This document shows positions 1-5,517 of a stretch of DNA of 12,396 nt, one piece after another; position 1 is the first letter of the stretch, and the number at the start of each line of letters is the position of its first letter. The stretch is from Oscillospiraceae bacterium. GTDB lineage: Bacteria > Bacillota_A > Clostridia > Oscillospirales > Oscillospiraceae. A program made the translations under genes and the position numbers. The stretch lies in NCBI GenBank assembly GCA_021771675.1, contig JAETOP010000108.1:1-12396 (forward strand), read 5' to 3'. The notes below the pieces were generated by a model. The model saw only the letters and a list, made by a program, of their open reading frames with translations, made no database searches and was not told the origin of the DNA.

Positions 1-2
1 TT

Positions 3-65
3 GTCGTGATAGAAGCCACAGCCGAGGGCATTAAGAAAGCCAGAGAAACGGAGGTTCCAGAATAA
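3..65 (+). CDS. 3' end of an unidentified plus-strand gene
   Basis: An open frame enters from the left edge and ends at TAA (63-65). It encodes the C-terminal residues VVIEATAEGIKKARETEVPE, a charged, probably helical tail. The frame runs directly into a hairpin followed by seven T residues, which supports a genuine gene end. It is convergent with the relaxase operon. The family cannot be told from 20 residues. It could be another gene of the element or a flanking host gene. Confidence 0.5.
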   Translation, partial: VVIEATAEGIKKARETEVPE

Positions 66-81
66 GGGCCTCTGTTTTTTT
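49..81 (+). terminator. Rho-independent terminator of the left-edge gene
   Basis: CGGAGG (49-54) pairs with CCTCTG (69-74), with one G-U pair and possible extra inner pairing. Seven T residues follow (75-81). The stop codon of the plus-strand gene lies inside the loop, which is common for compact gene ends. Confidence 0.6.
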
Positions 82-118
82 GCGCCATTTTAGGGGCTGC
101 CGCTAAGTGGCAAGCAAT

Positions 119-202
119 GCTTCTGTGGCCACAGAAGCTATTTTTGACATTCCGGCCTTGCGGCCAGAACGCAAAAATTTGCTTGTTGGGGAGCCTCCCC
201 AA
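119..202. other. Cluster of inverted repeats downstream of the relaxase
   Basis: Four dyads lie in a row. The first is a perfect 20-bp palindrome at 119-138 with half-site GCTTCTGTGG. The second is an 8-bp stem with one mismatch at 150-157/162-169 (loop TTGC). The third is GCAAA/TTTGC at 171-182. The fourth is TTGGGGAG/CTCCCCAA at 186-202 with one central base. A copy of the 23-bp repeat follows at 211. The stretch from 82 to 269 has no gene I can support. The cluster could be an origin of transfer or a processing/termination region for the relaxase transcript. The sequence alone does not decide. Confidence 0.45.
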
Positions 203-210
203 ACCCGGTG

Positions 211-233
211 CTTCGGGCCAAGTTGGCCCGAAG
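211..233. repeat. 23-bp palindromic repeat, copy 1 (perfect)
   Basis: The left arm CTTCGGGCCAA is followed by one central base (G on the plus strand) and then its exact reverse complement. As RNA it would form a 10-bp stem with a three-base loop. This copy lies 36 bases beyond the relaxase stop codon. Ten copies of this unit are spread over the window. Confidence 0.9.
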
Positions 234-269
234 TGGTAGCGTCGCTTTGCTCCTTATGCGTCACAGTCC

Positions 270-1673
270 CTAACGCTCCTGTTCCTTCTTTCTGCCCGGC
301 TCCGCATAGCCCAGCAGATGGTCAATATTCGCCTTGATGGTCGTGACCTCCTGCATATCCGCCTTGGCCTTGCGGTACTCGGCGTAGAGCTTCTTTTTCT
401 GCTCGGACAGCTTGCGGCCATCCTCTTTGAGGGTGTCCATCTTGGGGAGCTTGCCGCCGTCCAGAATACGCTTGAAGTCGGCACAGGCCGCCCGGTAAAG
501 CTCAATATCCGCTTCATGCTCCGCAAGAAATTTTCTGCTGTACTTACTGGCCTTATACTTCTCAAAGACAGGCCGGGTCTTGGCATACTGCACCGTCGCC
601 GCCTTCAATTCCATGTTGGTATGGAGGGCTGCTTCGGTGCTTTTGATTTGGTCGGACAGCTTGTGAAAACGCTCCGTTGCCGCTGTGGCCTTCTGCTCCA
701 ACTGCTCATAGTCCGTCAGGCCGCTGTCCTGCAAGTAGGCAAGGGCGGCGGCCATTTGTTTGAGATTGAACACCTTGGCCCACCGCTCATAGCCGGGGCC
801 TTTTCCTTGGAGCTTGGCTTGAATGTCGATAGCCAAGCTGACCTTCTGGCGGGGCTGGCCGGGCCGCTGGCGGGAGCCTGACAGAGCGGCTTTTATATCC
901 GCTTCGCCGTAGCCGTCCCCAAGAGTATCAGAGCGGAGGCGGGTAAACCGCTCCTGACCGGGAGCCCGGAAGCTGACCGCTCCCCGACGCTGCTTGACCT
1001 CATATCCCGCCTGCTCCATCAGGGAGAGAAATTCCGGGAAGTCGGCGGGCCTCTTGGCAAGGGCGGTATCAATGGCGGCCCGCAGCCCGTCCTGATAGGT
1101 CAGCGGTCTTTTCCGCCCAGCCAGCCATTCCCCATAATTGCGAAACTTCCCCTTGCTCCGGGGCTTGGGATTTTCCACGATGGACAATCCGTTTTCCAAG
1201 CACAGACGGTCAGAGAGCCGCCGCAGAGCGAAGGACGAGCCCCAGAAGTTGCGGAACTTCCGGGTACAGTCAAGGGTCGTGGAATTGTAGTAGATGTGCG
1301 AGTGAATATGCTCCTTGTCCGTGTGGGTCGTGACAATAAAGGCATGACGGCCCTTCGTCCAACGCATAGCCAGCTCATAGCTGACTCGGTTCGCTTCTTC
1401 CGGGGTAATCTCTCCCGGGTAGAAGGACTGGCGTATCTGATAGCATAGCACATCCTCGCCTTGCTTTTGTTCCCGGCCCGTCATGGCCTTGTAGCTGGCT
1501 TTTGCCAAAAGGAACTCGGCGACCACCGTGGCCGGGTCGCACTCATAGGAGGATATGTATTTTCCACTTTCTGTTTTTTCGGGATTTTTCCCATAGTCCA
1601 GGCAATCCCGGATGGCCTCGGCTATGCTTTCTCCCTCGTTGGCATGGCGTTGCAGTAAGGTGGTCGTTGCCAG
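270..1673 (-). CDS. Relaxase (MobA/VirD2-like, MOBP type)
   Basis: This DNA-nicking and DNA-piloting enzyme of conjugation would cut the element at oriT, stay bound to the 5' end and lead it into the recipient. The product is 467 residues if translation starts at CTG (1671-1673). The histidine triad HIHSH (about residues 122-126) follows the typical lead-in GRHAFIVTTHTDKE. A conserved-looking Tyr in CLDYGKN (about residue 27) is a candidate nicking residue. The C-terminal half is charged, with coiled-coil character. No ATG, GTG or TTG precedes the conserved N-terminus (ATTTLLQRHANEGES): an in-frame TGA lies just upstream, and the first standard start, GTG at 1526, would remove 49 family-typical residues. 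A ribosome binding site lies 7 bases before the CTG. The gene follows the CD1845 gene and a hairpin. Identity is firm from motifs and context; the start codon is inferred. Confidence 0.93.
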   Translation of the reverse strand: MATTTLLQRHANEGESIAEAIRDCLDYGKNPEKTESGKYISSYECDPATVVAEFLLAKASYKAMTGREQKQGEDVLCYQIRQSFYPGEITPEEANRVSYELAMRWTKGRHAFIVTTHTDKEHIHSHIYYNSTTLDCTRKFRNFWGSSFALRRLSDRLCLENGLSIVENPKPRSKGKFRNYGEWLAGRKRPLTYQDGLRAAIDTALAKRPADFPEFLSLMEQAGYEVKQRRGAVSFRAPGQERFTRLRSDTLGDGYGEADIKAALSGSRQRPGQPRQKVSLAIDIQAKLQGKGPGYERWAKVFNLKQMAAALAYLQDSGLTDYEQLEQKATAATERFHKLSDQIKSTEAALHTNMELKAATVQYAKTRPVFEKYKASKYSRKFLAEHEADIELYRAACADFKRILDGGKLPKMDTLKEDGRKLSEQKKKLYAEYRKAKADMQEVTTIKANIDHLLGYAEPGRKKEQER

Positions 1674-1680
1674 AGAAAAT

Positions 1681-1689
1681 CCCTCCCTT
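1681..1689 (-). promoter_or_regulatory. Ribosome binding site of the relaxase
   Basis: AAGGGAGGG on the minus strand sits 7 bases before CTG (1673-1671). It decides the start, because the only standard start codon in this frame lies 147 bases further into the conserved region. Confidence 0.65.
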
Positions 1690-1697
1690 CATAAAGA

Positions 1698-1721
1698 ACG
1701 GCGGCCCCACCGAGCCGCCGT
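1698..1721 (-). terminator. Hairpin between CD1845 gene and relaxase
   Basis: ACGGCGGC (1698-1705) pairs perfectly with GCCGCCGT (1714-1721) around an 8-base loop. On the minus strand TTCTTTAT follows, a weak U-tract. It could be a leaky terminator or an mRNA processing hairpin that lowers relaxase expression relative to the gene before it. Confidence 0.5.
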
Positions 1722-1733
1722 CAGTCTGTTTTA

Positions 1734-1756
1734 CTTCGGGCCAAGTTGGCCCGAGG
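1734..1756. repeat. 23-bp palindromic repeat, copy 2
   Basis: The right arm ends CCGAGG instead of CCGAAG, leaving one G-T pair in the stem. The central base is G. The copy lies 3 bases beyond the stop codon of the CD1845 gene, before the hairpin and the relaxase ribosome binding site. Confidence 0.88.
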
Positions 1757-1759
1757 CTG

Positions 1760-2050
1760 TCAGCTTGTGATGAACTGGCGCAAAGACAGGTTCAGACTGT
1801 CCAGCCCCGTGATAACAGCTCCGGCACCCGCCTGCAAGCCATAGGGGGAAAGCAGGAACGCAATCCCCAGATAAATGACGCCGCCCACCGGGTAGCTGAT
1901 GAAGAACAGCCCCACGCCCAGCAGAGCCATGATGACCGAGGCCACCGTCAGGAGGAAGGAGGACAGGGAGAACAGGAACAGCAGGACGGCCACAAGGACA
2001 GTCAGTAGCACCACAAACGGCGCAGCAATCAGTTTTAATATCAGTCTCAT
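1760..2050 (-). CDS. CD1845-family small membrane protein
   Basis: This 96-residue, very hydrophobic protein starts MRLILKLIAAPFVVLLTVLV and continues through at least two further hydrophobic segments (about residues 27-50 and 52-70). The ending SLNLSLRQFITS is polar. It matches the CD1845 family found beside the relaxase in C. difficile-type conjugative transposons; the family's function is unknown. The ATG has GAAAGGGG upstream, and a promoter is visible at 2085-2113. It is probably co-transcribed with the relaxase, through the 1698-1721 hairpin. An inner-membrane role near the relaxosome would fit, but that is inference. Confidence 0.82.
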   Translation of the reverse strand: MRLILKLIAAPFVVLLTVLVAVLLFLFSLSSFLLTVASVIMALLGVGLFFISYPVGGVIYLGIAFLLSPYGLQAGAGAVITGLDSLNLSLRQFITS

Positions 2051-2084
2051 AGGTTCAACCCCTTTCTATCATCTTTCTACCTAT

Positions 2085-2113
2085 ATTTTACCATGCGGGC
2101 GCAGGGGCAACAA
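2085..2113 (-). promoter_or_regulatory. Promoter of the CD1845-relaxase unit
   Basis: On the minus strand a -35 box TTGTTG (2108-2113) is separated by 17 bases from a -10 box TAAAAT (2085-2090), about 35 bases before the CD1845 start. The upstream gene is closed off by a terminator, so a promoter is expected here. Confidence 0.55.
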
Positions 2114-2146
2114 TGTTGTAGACGGTTAGCAAATCTTGTCCCGGCA

Positions 2147-2169
2147 CCTCGGGCCAACTTTGCCTGAAA
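2147..2169. repeat. 23-bp palindromic repeat, copy 3 (degenerate)
   Basis: The left arm is CCTCGGGCCAA, the centre is C, and the right arm TTTGCCTGAAA has several mismatches. It lies between the Mrr terminator and the CD1845 promoter, at the edge of the AT-rich segment. It looks like a decayed copy. Confidence 0.7.
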
Positions 2170-2199
2170 AAAGCGAGTACCTCTGAACGATACTCGCTT
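2167..2199 (-). terminator. Rho-independent terminator of the Mrr gene
   Basis: On the minus strand AAGCGAGTA (2199-2191) pairs perfectly with TACTCGCTT (2179-2171) around an 11-base loop, and the run of T continues to 2167. It begins 13 bases after the stop codon of the Mrr-type gene. Confidence 0.88.
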
Positions 2200-2211
2200 T
2201 CTATTACCTTC

Positions 2212-2940
2212 TTAACAATTCTCTATAACAAGTTTTAATAAATCATCAATATCCCATAGGGTCATTAACTCTTGGCGTTCTTCCGCAAACTTTCGTGCGT
2301 CTTTTGTAAACTTTGAAGAAGTAACAACTACTGATTTATTTGCTTGCATAGCTGTTTGAACACCATACACGCTTCTCACCACGCTTACATCCACTTTATG
2401 ATTTGCGCCCCAATGTTTACATTCAACAATCAAAGTAAATGGTATCGGCCCTTTTTTGGTGGCTATAATATCTTGTCCACCGTCTCGTGTCGCTTTCGTA
2501 ACTTTTACACTATATCCTAATTTTTCAAACAATTCTGCAACGAAAAATTCAAACTCCCTTGAGGACATTTCTTTGATTTGATTTCTATGATATTCGAGTA
2601 ATTCTTCGATTTGAATATATTGGTTATAAGCATAGTCATCATAATAATCATCAAACTCGTATTCAATTTCTACTGTTGGTTGTTCTACAAATTCTCCGCC
2701 ATGACAGTCATTATCAGAAAAGTTAAAGGCACCCACTGGATATTCATAGGCTCTGATATTAAAGGATATCCAATTATGGCACTTCTCACAGCATATTTCG
2801 CCATAAAAATAATACTCTATTTCTTCACCCATAGGCCTATCATAAACATGAGTATCGTATTCAAGACTATCTGCATTAACAGTAGTTACATATCCACAAT
2901 TATTACATCTAATATAGAAATCATTTTTCACTGTCATCAT
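2212..2940 (-). CDS. Mrr-type restriction endonuclease with N-terminal zinc ribbon
   Basis: This 242-residue protein has two parts. Near the N-terminus two Cys pairs (C12/C15 and C50 or C51/C54) look like a zinc ribbon. An acidic, Tyr-rich linker follows (about 90-110). The C-terminal part is an Mrr_cat PD-(D/E)XK nuclease: FEFFVAELFEKLGYSV, then GGQDI (D157), then ECK (E173, K175), then QTAMQANKSVVVTSSKFT. All expected catalytic positions are present. Mrr proteins cut modified DNA or act in general DNA defence; the target here is unknown. The gene is visibly AT-rich against GC-rich neighbours, has its own promoter and terminator, and separates MobC from the CD1845-relaxase unit. This suggests acquired cargo, perhaps protecting host or element from competing DNA. 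Confidence 0.87.
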   Translation of the reverse strand: MMTVKNDFYIRCNNCGYVTTVNADSLEYDTHVYDRPMGEEIEYYFYGEICCEKCHNWISFNIRAYEYPVGAFNFSDNDCHGGEFVEQPTVEIEYEFDDYYDDYAYNQYIQIEELLEYHRNQIKEMSSREFEFFVAELFEKLGYSVKVTKATRDGGQDIIATKKGPIPFTLIVECKHWGANHKVDVSVVRSVYGVQTAMQANKSVVVTSSKFTKDARKFAEERQELMTLWDIDDLLKLVIENC

Positions 2941-2981
2941 ACATTTTCCCCGCCTTTTGTAGCATCTGACTTTACCTAAAT

Positions 2982-3010
2982 ATTATAAAATAGTCCTGCT
3001 CCGTAGGCAA
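2982..3010 (-). promoter_or_regulatory. Promoter of the Mrr gene
   Basis: On the minus strand a perfect -10 box TATAAT (2982-2987) lies 17 bases after a -35-like TTGCCT (3005-3010), about 42 bases before the start codon. It is the best promoter match in the window and gives the cargo gene independent expression. Confidence 0.75.
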
Positions 3011-3042
3011 TATGAAAATAGGGTTAAAGTAGCAAATAGTAC

Positions 3043-3080
3043 AAAAAGGAGGGGTGTAGCCACTAAAGCCGCACCCCTCC
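3043..3080 (-). terminator. Rho-independent terminator after mobC
   Basis: GGAGGGGTG (minus strand, 3080-3072) pairs perfectly with CACCCCTCC (3056-3048), and five T residues follow (3047-3043). It starts 3 bases after the mobC stop codon and closes the unit of the 195-residue protein, the 61-residue protein and MobC. Confidence 0.92.
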
Positions 3081-3083
3081 AAA

Positions 3084-3428
3084 TCATTTTTCCACCAGCG
3101 CAGACAGCTCCGTGAGAACATCGGACACCCGCCCCCAGAGCTTTTCATAGTCCCTCTGGAGCCCAGCGATCTCCTCCGGGTACACGCCGAAGGTGTTGGC
3201 ATGGACGGCCACCTGATTGAGATTGTTGGCGCACCGCCGCTGTAACGAAACCAGCTCCCGGACAGGGGCAAGGTCTACATGGAGGATATAGCCATTCAAG
3301 GCCATCTTTCGCATATAAGCCCCGGCGTTGGTAATGCCCGCCTCGGCCATGCGCCGCTGTATCTGGGCCAGCTCGTCCGCCGTCACCATCACATGAAGGT
3401 GTCTGTCACGCTTGCGCCGGGCCGTCAG
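3084..3428 (-). CDS. mobC: Relaxosome accessory protein MobC
   Basis: MobC proteins bind oriT and help the relaxase melt and nick it. The product is 114 residues from the CTG at 3428. A basic N-terminus TARRKRDRHLHVMV leads into a ribbon-helix-helix-like region (about residues 9-45, with ITNAGAYMRKMALNGYIL). The C-terminal half (VSLQRRCANNLNQVAVHANT and the following helix) is characteristic of MobC. Standard starts (GTG 3392, ATG 3389) would cut off the basic strand RKRDRHLHV, which belongs to the DNA-binding fold. The CTG overlaps the TGA of the gene before it (CTGA), like the ATGA overlaps elsewhere here, with GGGAGG 4 bases upstream. In this window it is parted from the relaxase by the Mrr gene. 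The family call is firm; the start is inferred. Confidence 0.87.
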   Translation of the reverse strand: MTARRKRDRHLHVMVTADELAQIQRRMAEAGITNAGAYMRKMALNGYILHVDLAPVRELVSLQRRCANNLNQVAVHANTFGVYPEEIAGLQRDYEKLWGRVSDVLTELSALVEK

Positions 3429-3610
3429 CGTTCCTCCCGTTCCCGGCTCCGCTTGTGGGCAGGCGGCTCCTTCACTCTGTCCAGCTCTTTTTTCTCCTGC
3501 CCCTTGGGGAGCGGCGAGGGCGGCAGGTTGTTCAAAATACCGTCCAGCATATTGTCGTTCTGTTCCTCGGAAAGCTCGGCAGTATGCAGATAATTGTCCT
3601 TCTCGTTCAT
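3425..3610 (-). CDS. Small acidic/basic protein upstream of MobC
   Basis: This 61-residue protein starts at ATG with AAGGAGG 6 bases upstream. Its N-terminal half is acidic (MNEKDNYLHTAELSEEQND), it has a short hydrophobic stretch MLDGILNNLPP, and its end is strongly charged (KRSREREER). It begins 9 bases after the gene before it and shares four bases with the presumed mobC start, so translation is probably coupled. No cysteines or membrane segment are seen. Family and function are not recognised. Its place in the mob unit suggests a relaxosome or regulatory accessory role. Confidence 0.7.
   Translation of the reverse strand: MNEKDNYLHTAELSEEQNDNMLDGILNNLPPSPLPKGQEKKELDRVKEPPAHKRSREREER
3433..3438 (-). 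promoter_or_regulatory. Ribosome binding site of mobC
   Basis: GGGAGG on the minus strand lies 4 bases before the CTG at 3428, within the 3' end of the 61-residue gene. It supports initiation upstream of the first ATG/GTG. The spacing is short. Confidence 0.5.
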
Positions 3611-3619
3611 GGTTCCTCC

Positions 3620-4207
3620 TTATCTGTCCTCATGGGACTTGTTGTGTTTGGTCTTATCAGGTTCCTTCGGCAGCTCCGGCCTGCGGGCCGCCTCCTTGAG
3701 CTGGGCCGTGATGGAGGGCCGGGCCGCCCGGTCAGGATTGCCGGGAGCCGGGCGCAGCTCGTAGTCCTCCATCTGCTTTTCCGTCAGGGGCTTCAAATAG
3801 GCCAGCTCTCCCCAAGCCCGCATGGTGCCGCCCTCCACCATGCGCCGCTCGTCAAAGTTGATGATCTCCACGGGCGCATTTCCGGGCGACTTCGGGAAGG
3901 TGCCGAGGTCAACGGGCCGCTGGGTGGAATAGTAGCGGTAATACTCCGCAGGCTCCCGGCCCCCGGTGCGCTCCTGCACCTGAAACAGCTCCTTGTAATC
4001 GTCAATGCGCTTGGCGAAATCCTTTTCCGCTGTCTGGCCGTTGCTGTGGTAGTGGCCCCAATAGTAGTCCCTCTGGCCGTTCTCCGTTTCGGTAAACTGC
4101 CATGTGACAAAGGGGCTGGGGGCCGCCTCGTCATAGCCCAGGGCAAAACCCCGGCCATTGTCGAAGGTAACGGATTTCAAAATCTCATAACCTTGGTTGC
4201 TTTCTAT
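3620..4207 (-). CDS. Conserved ICE protein of unknown function, possible ATA start
   Basis: The product is 195 residues from the ATA at 4207. The N-terminal part (NQGYEILKSVTFDNGRGFAL, then YDEAAPSPFVTWQF) looks like a compact domain rich in aromatic residues. A Tyr-rich middle follows (about 85-110), then a segment with INFDERRMVEGGTMRAW, and a basic, Pro-rich tail with RPSITAQL. Similar proteins occur beside mobC in related elements, but I do not recognise a function. AAAGGAGG lies 7 bases before ATA. The only standard in-frame start, TTG at 4237, lies within the palindromic repeat and would put this ribosome binding site inside the gene. ATA may be a mutated ATG. The same leader precedes the SpoVG-like gene, where the matching position is an ATG. 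Confidence 0.78.
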   Translation of the reverse strand: MESNQGYEILKSVTFDNGRGFALGYDEAAPSPFVTWQFTETENGQRDYYWGHYHSNGQTAEKDFAKRIDDYKELFQVQERTGGREPAEYYRYYSTQRPVDLGTFPKSPGNAPVEIINFDERRMVEGGTMRAWGELAYLKPLTEKQMEDYELRPAPGNPDRAARPSITAQLKEAARRPELPKEPDKTKHNKSHEDR

Positions 4208-4214
4208 GTGATTT

Positions 4215-4222
4215 CCTCCTTT
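4215..4222 (-). promoter_or_regulatory. Ribosome binding site deciding an ATA start
   Basis: AAAGGAGG on the minus strand lies 7 bases before ATA (4207-4205). The same site in the duplicated leader at 11263-11302 serves an ATG 8 bases downstream. Confidence 0.6.
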
Positions 4223-4226
4223 CCAG

Positions 4227-4249
4227 CCTCGGGCCAAGTTGGCCCGAAG
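4227..4249. repeat. 23-bp palindromic repeat, copy 4, within a duplicated 40-bp leader
   Basis: The left arm begins CCTCGG instead of CTTCGG; the central base is G. The copy is part of a longer unit (4212-4251) that includes the ribosome binding site and matches 11263-11302 at 39 of 40 bases, differing only at the centre of the palindrome. Confidence 0.9.
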
Positions 4250-4257
4250 TGCATGAA

Positions 4258-4370
4258 TGTTACGAAATACCCGGTCAAACCGGGCCGGAAGGTATTAGGG
4301 TATTCCGGCCCGGAAAACAGGCGGGAAAAAGCCTGATATTCCGGGCTTTTTCTCCGGGCAAATCGTAACA
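4258..4370. other. Nested hairpin region, candidate oriT or control region
   Basis: TGTTACGA (4258-4265) and its exact inverse TCGTAACA (4363-4370) bracket three hairpins. These are CCCGGT/ACCGGG (4270-4284), an 11-bp perfect stem CCGGGCCGGAA (4280-4290) with 4303-4313, and the terminator at 4325-4352. The first two overlap, so they may be alternative folds. The region lies directly before the unit that ends in mobC, a usual place for an oriT. No nic consensus is identifiable by eye. Confidence 0.4.
4325..4352 (-). terminator. Rho-independent terminator of the transfer operon
   Basis: GAAAAAGCC (4325-4333) pairs perfectly with GGCTTTTTC (4344-4352) around a 10-base loop. The T-run is part of the stem, so it could act in both directions. 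It lies 21 bases after the stop of the Cys-rich VLP gene. Confidence 0.8.
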
Positions 4371-4373
4371 GGT

Positions 4374-4736
4374 CTATTCGTTTTTCAGCCGCTTTTTTCT
4401 CATGCGCTCCCGGCTCCTTCTGCGGTTTCCCTCGGCCTTGCAGGCGTCGGAACAGTAGGCTTGCCGCCCCTCCGGGAGAAAGGGCCTCCCGCAAACGGCG
4501 CACAGCCGGGTATCCGGGGCCGGGCCGTCCTCGCAGATGGAGGCCATCAGCACCGGGTCAAGGGGAAGAACGGCCTCACGGAAGTAGCGGCAGTAGGCTC
4601 CCGTCCAGCATTTCCCCAGCATATAGCACTCACAGTCCAGCGGCAGGCAGCCATACTCCCGGTCATAGTTGGCGCACATCTCCGTGACCAGTTTTCGGAT
4701 ACCTTTTCGCTCGTCACGGGTCAGTTTCCGGCACAT
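4374..4736 (-). CDS. Cysteine-rich VLP protein
   Basis: This 120-residue protein starts MCRKLTRDERKGIRKLVTEM. The first half has Cys at about 2, 21, 30, 35, 37, 43 and 49, around the family's CLPLDCECYMLGK core. The second half has CAVCGRPF and YCSDACK, a treble-clef-like zinc-binding pattern, and the end is very basic (RRRSRERMRKKRLKNE). It fits the Cys-rich VLP family of conjugative transposons. Its role is unknown, though nucleic acid binding is plausible from the zinc motif and basic tail. Its ATG shares one base with the TGA of the gene before it (TGATG), so translation is probably coupled. It is the last gene before the operon terminator. Confidence 0.85.
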   Translation of the reverse strand: MCRKLTRDERKGIRKLVTEMCANYDREYGCLPLDCECYMLGKCWTGAYCRYFREAVLPLDPVLMASICEDGPAPDTRLCAVCGRPFLPEGRQAYCSDACKAEGNRRRSRERMRKKRLKNE

Positions 4737-4906
4737 CAGGACTTCGGGCCAACTTGGCCCGAGGTACGGAACTGCTTGCGGCATCGGCCCTTCTGGCTTC
4801 TGCACTCCTTCAGGTAGCGGCACCCGGCACAGCGGTCAGCGCCGCCACGGCCCGGACGGGGGATCTCTTTCATCATCTTTTCATAGGGGCTGTTGGTGAA
4901 ATTCAT
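4736..4906 (-). CDS. 56-residue Cys-containing protein with repeat-encoded tail
   Basis: This small gene has firm boundaries. Its ATG overlaps the TGA of the DUF4366 gene (ATGA at 4906-4903), and its own TGA overlaps the ATG of the VLP gene. The product begins MNFTNSPYEKMMKEIPRPGR and has four Cys (26, 29, 35, 42) in a CxxC-x5-C-x6-C pattern that could bind one zinc ion. The last residues TSGQVGPKS come from a copy of the 23-bp palindrome, which therefore supplies part of the C-terminus. The function is not recognised. Its Cys pattern next to the VLP gene suggests related small zinc proteins. Confidence 0.78.
   Translation of the reverse strand: MNFTNSPYEKMMKEIPRPGRGGADRCAGCRYLKECRSQKGRCRKQFRTSGQVGPKS
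4742..4764. repeat. 23-bp palindromic repeat, copy 5 (coding)
   Basis: This copy has central base C on the plus strand and right arm CCGAGG. On the minus strand it is read as (T)SGQVGPK near the end of the 56-residue protein, ending 4 bases before the stop codon. Confidence 0.9.
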
Positions 4907-5517
4907 TCCTCGTCCTCCGTTTCTTCCTCAACCGCCATATCGCCGTAGGGGTCGTTCTCGTCATAGTCGTAATCGTCCTCGTCCAGCCCAGCGGCTTCAT
5001 GCTTCGGGCGGTAGACCTTGAAATAGTAGACCGCACCACCGCCCACCAGCGCCACGGCGGCAACCATCAGAAGATTGCCGACAGGAAAGGCTGTGTCTTT
5101 TTCCGGTTCAGGCTCCGGCTCGGGAACAGGTTCCGGGACAGGTTCGGGCTGGACAACCGGCTCTGTCACTTCGGGCTCCGGGTCGGCTTCTGCGAGAGCC
5201 AGAAGGTCTTTTTCCGTGACAGCGTTCAGGAAATACACATTGTTCTCGGTGCGCTGACGGTCAATGACCAGATAAAACACATTTTCGTTGGGGGTGGTAA
5301 TCGTAAAAAACTCCTTGCCGTCCTCGTCGGTAGCATTATCCACCACCGTACCCGTTCCATCCGGGGTGAAGGGCTTAGTAGTGGTTTCCTCGGCAGCAGG
5401 TGGCTCGGTTTCTGCAACGGGCTCGTTACTCTGGGCGTAGGCTGTGGCACTCATGCAGGTAAAAGAAAACAGGGCGGCAGTCAAAACCGCAGCCCTGCGA
5501 AAAAACTTATTCTTCAT
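4903..5517 (-). CDS. DUF4366 (CD1107-type) surface-anchored protein
   Basis: The product is 204 residues. It has a signal peptide (KNKFFRR, a hydrophobic stretch, and a likely cut after AYA, about residue 28) and an extracellular domain (about 50-110, FFTITTPNENVFYLVIDRQR). A Pro/Glu-rich spacer follows (about 112-140), then a membrane segment (about 145-167, VGNLLMVAAVALVGGGAVYY) and a strongly acidic cytoplasmic tail. This matches DUF4366, known from CD1107 of C. difficile conjugative transposons. It is probably a cell-surface part of the mating apparatus; the exact role is unknown. The ATG at 5517 is chosen because AAAGGAGG lies 9 bases upstream and the signal peptide starts there. It overlaps the DUF4315 gene by 11 bases. 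Confidence 0.9.
   Translation of the reverse strand: MKNKFFRRAAVLTAALFSFTCMSATAYAQSNEPVAETEPPAAEETTTKPFTPDGTGTVVDNATDEDGKEFFTITTPNENVFYLVIDRQRTENNVYFLNAVTEKDLLALAEADPEPEVTEPVVQPEPVPEPVPEPEPEPEKDTAFPVGNLLMVAAVALVGGGAVYYFKVYRPKHEAAGLDEDDYDYDENDPYGDMAVEEETEDEE

Noticed and set aside
318..881. Plus-strand open frame over the relaxase 3' half
   Set aside because: It is a shadow of the relaxase coding sequence, with no ribosome binding site and no domain.
2147..3083. Insertion sequence carrying the Mrr gene
   Set aside because: No transposase, no terminal inverted repeats and no target duplication were visible around the AT-rich segment.
2972..3271. Minus-strand frame overlapping mobC and its terminator
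   Set aside because: It runs through the mobC terminator and the Mrr promoter, and mobC in the other frame has clear family features.
4238..4324. Sigma-A promoter for the mob unit (TTGACC near 4276)
   Set aside because: A TTGACC is present on the minus strand, but no acceptable -10 box follows at 16-18 bases.
3455..4336. A 293-codon plus-strand open frame over the 195-residue and 61-residue genes
   Set aside because: It is antisense to genes with good ribosome binding sites and runs through hairpins and the palindromic repeat. It is low-complexity, rich in Leu/Val/Gly, with no recognisable family.
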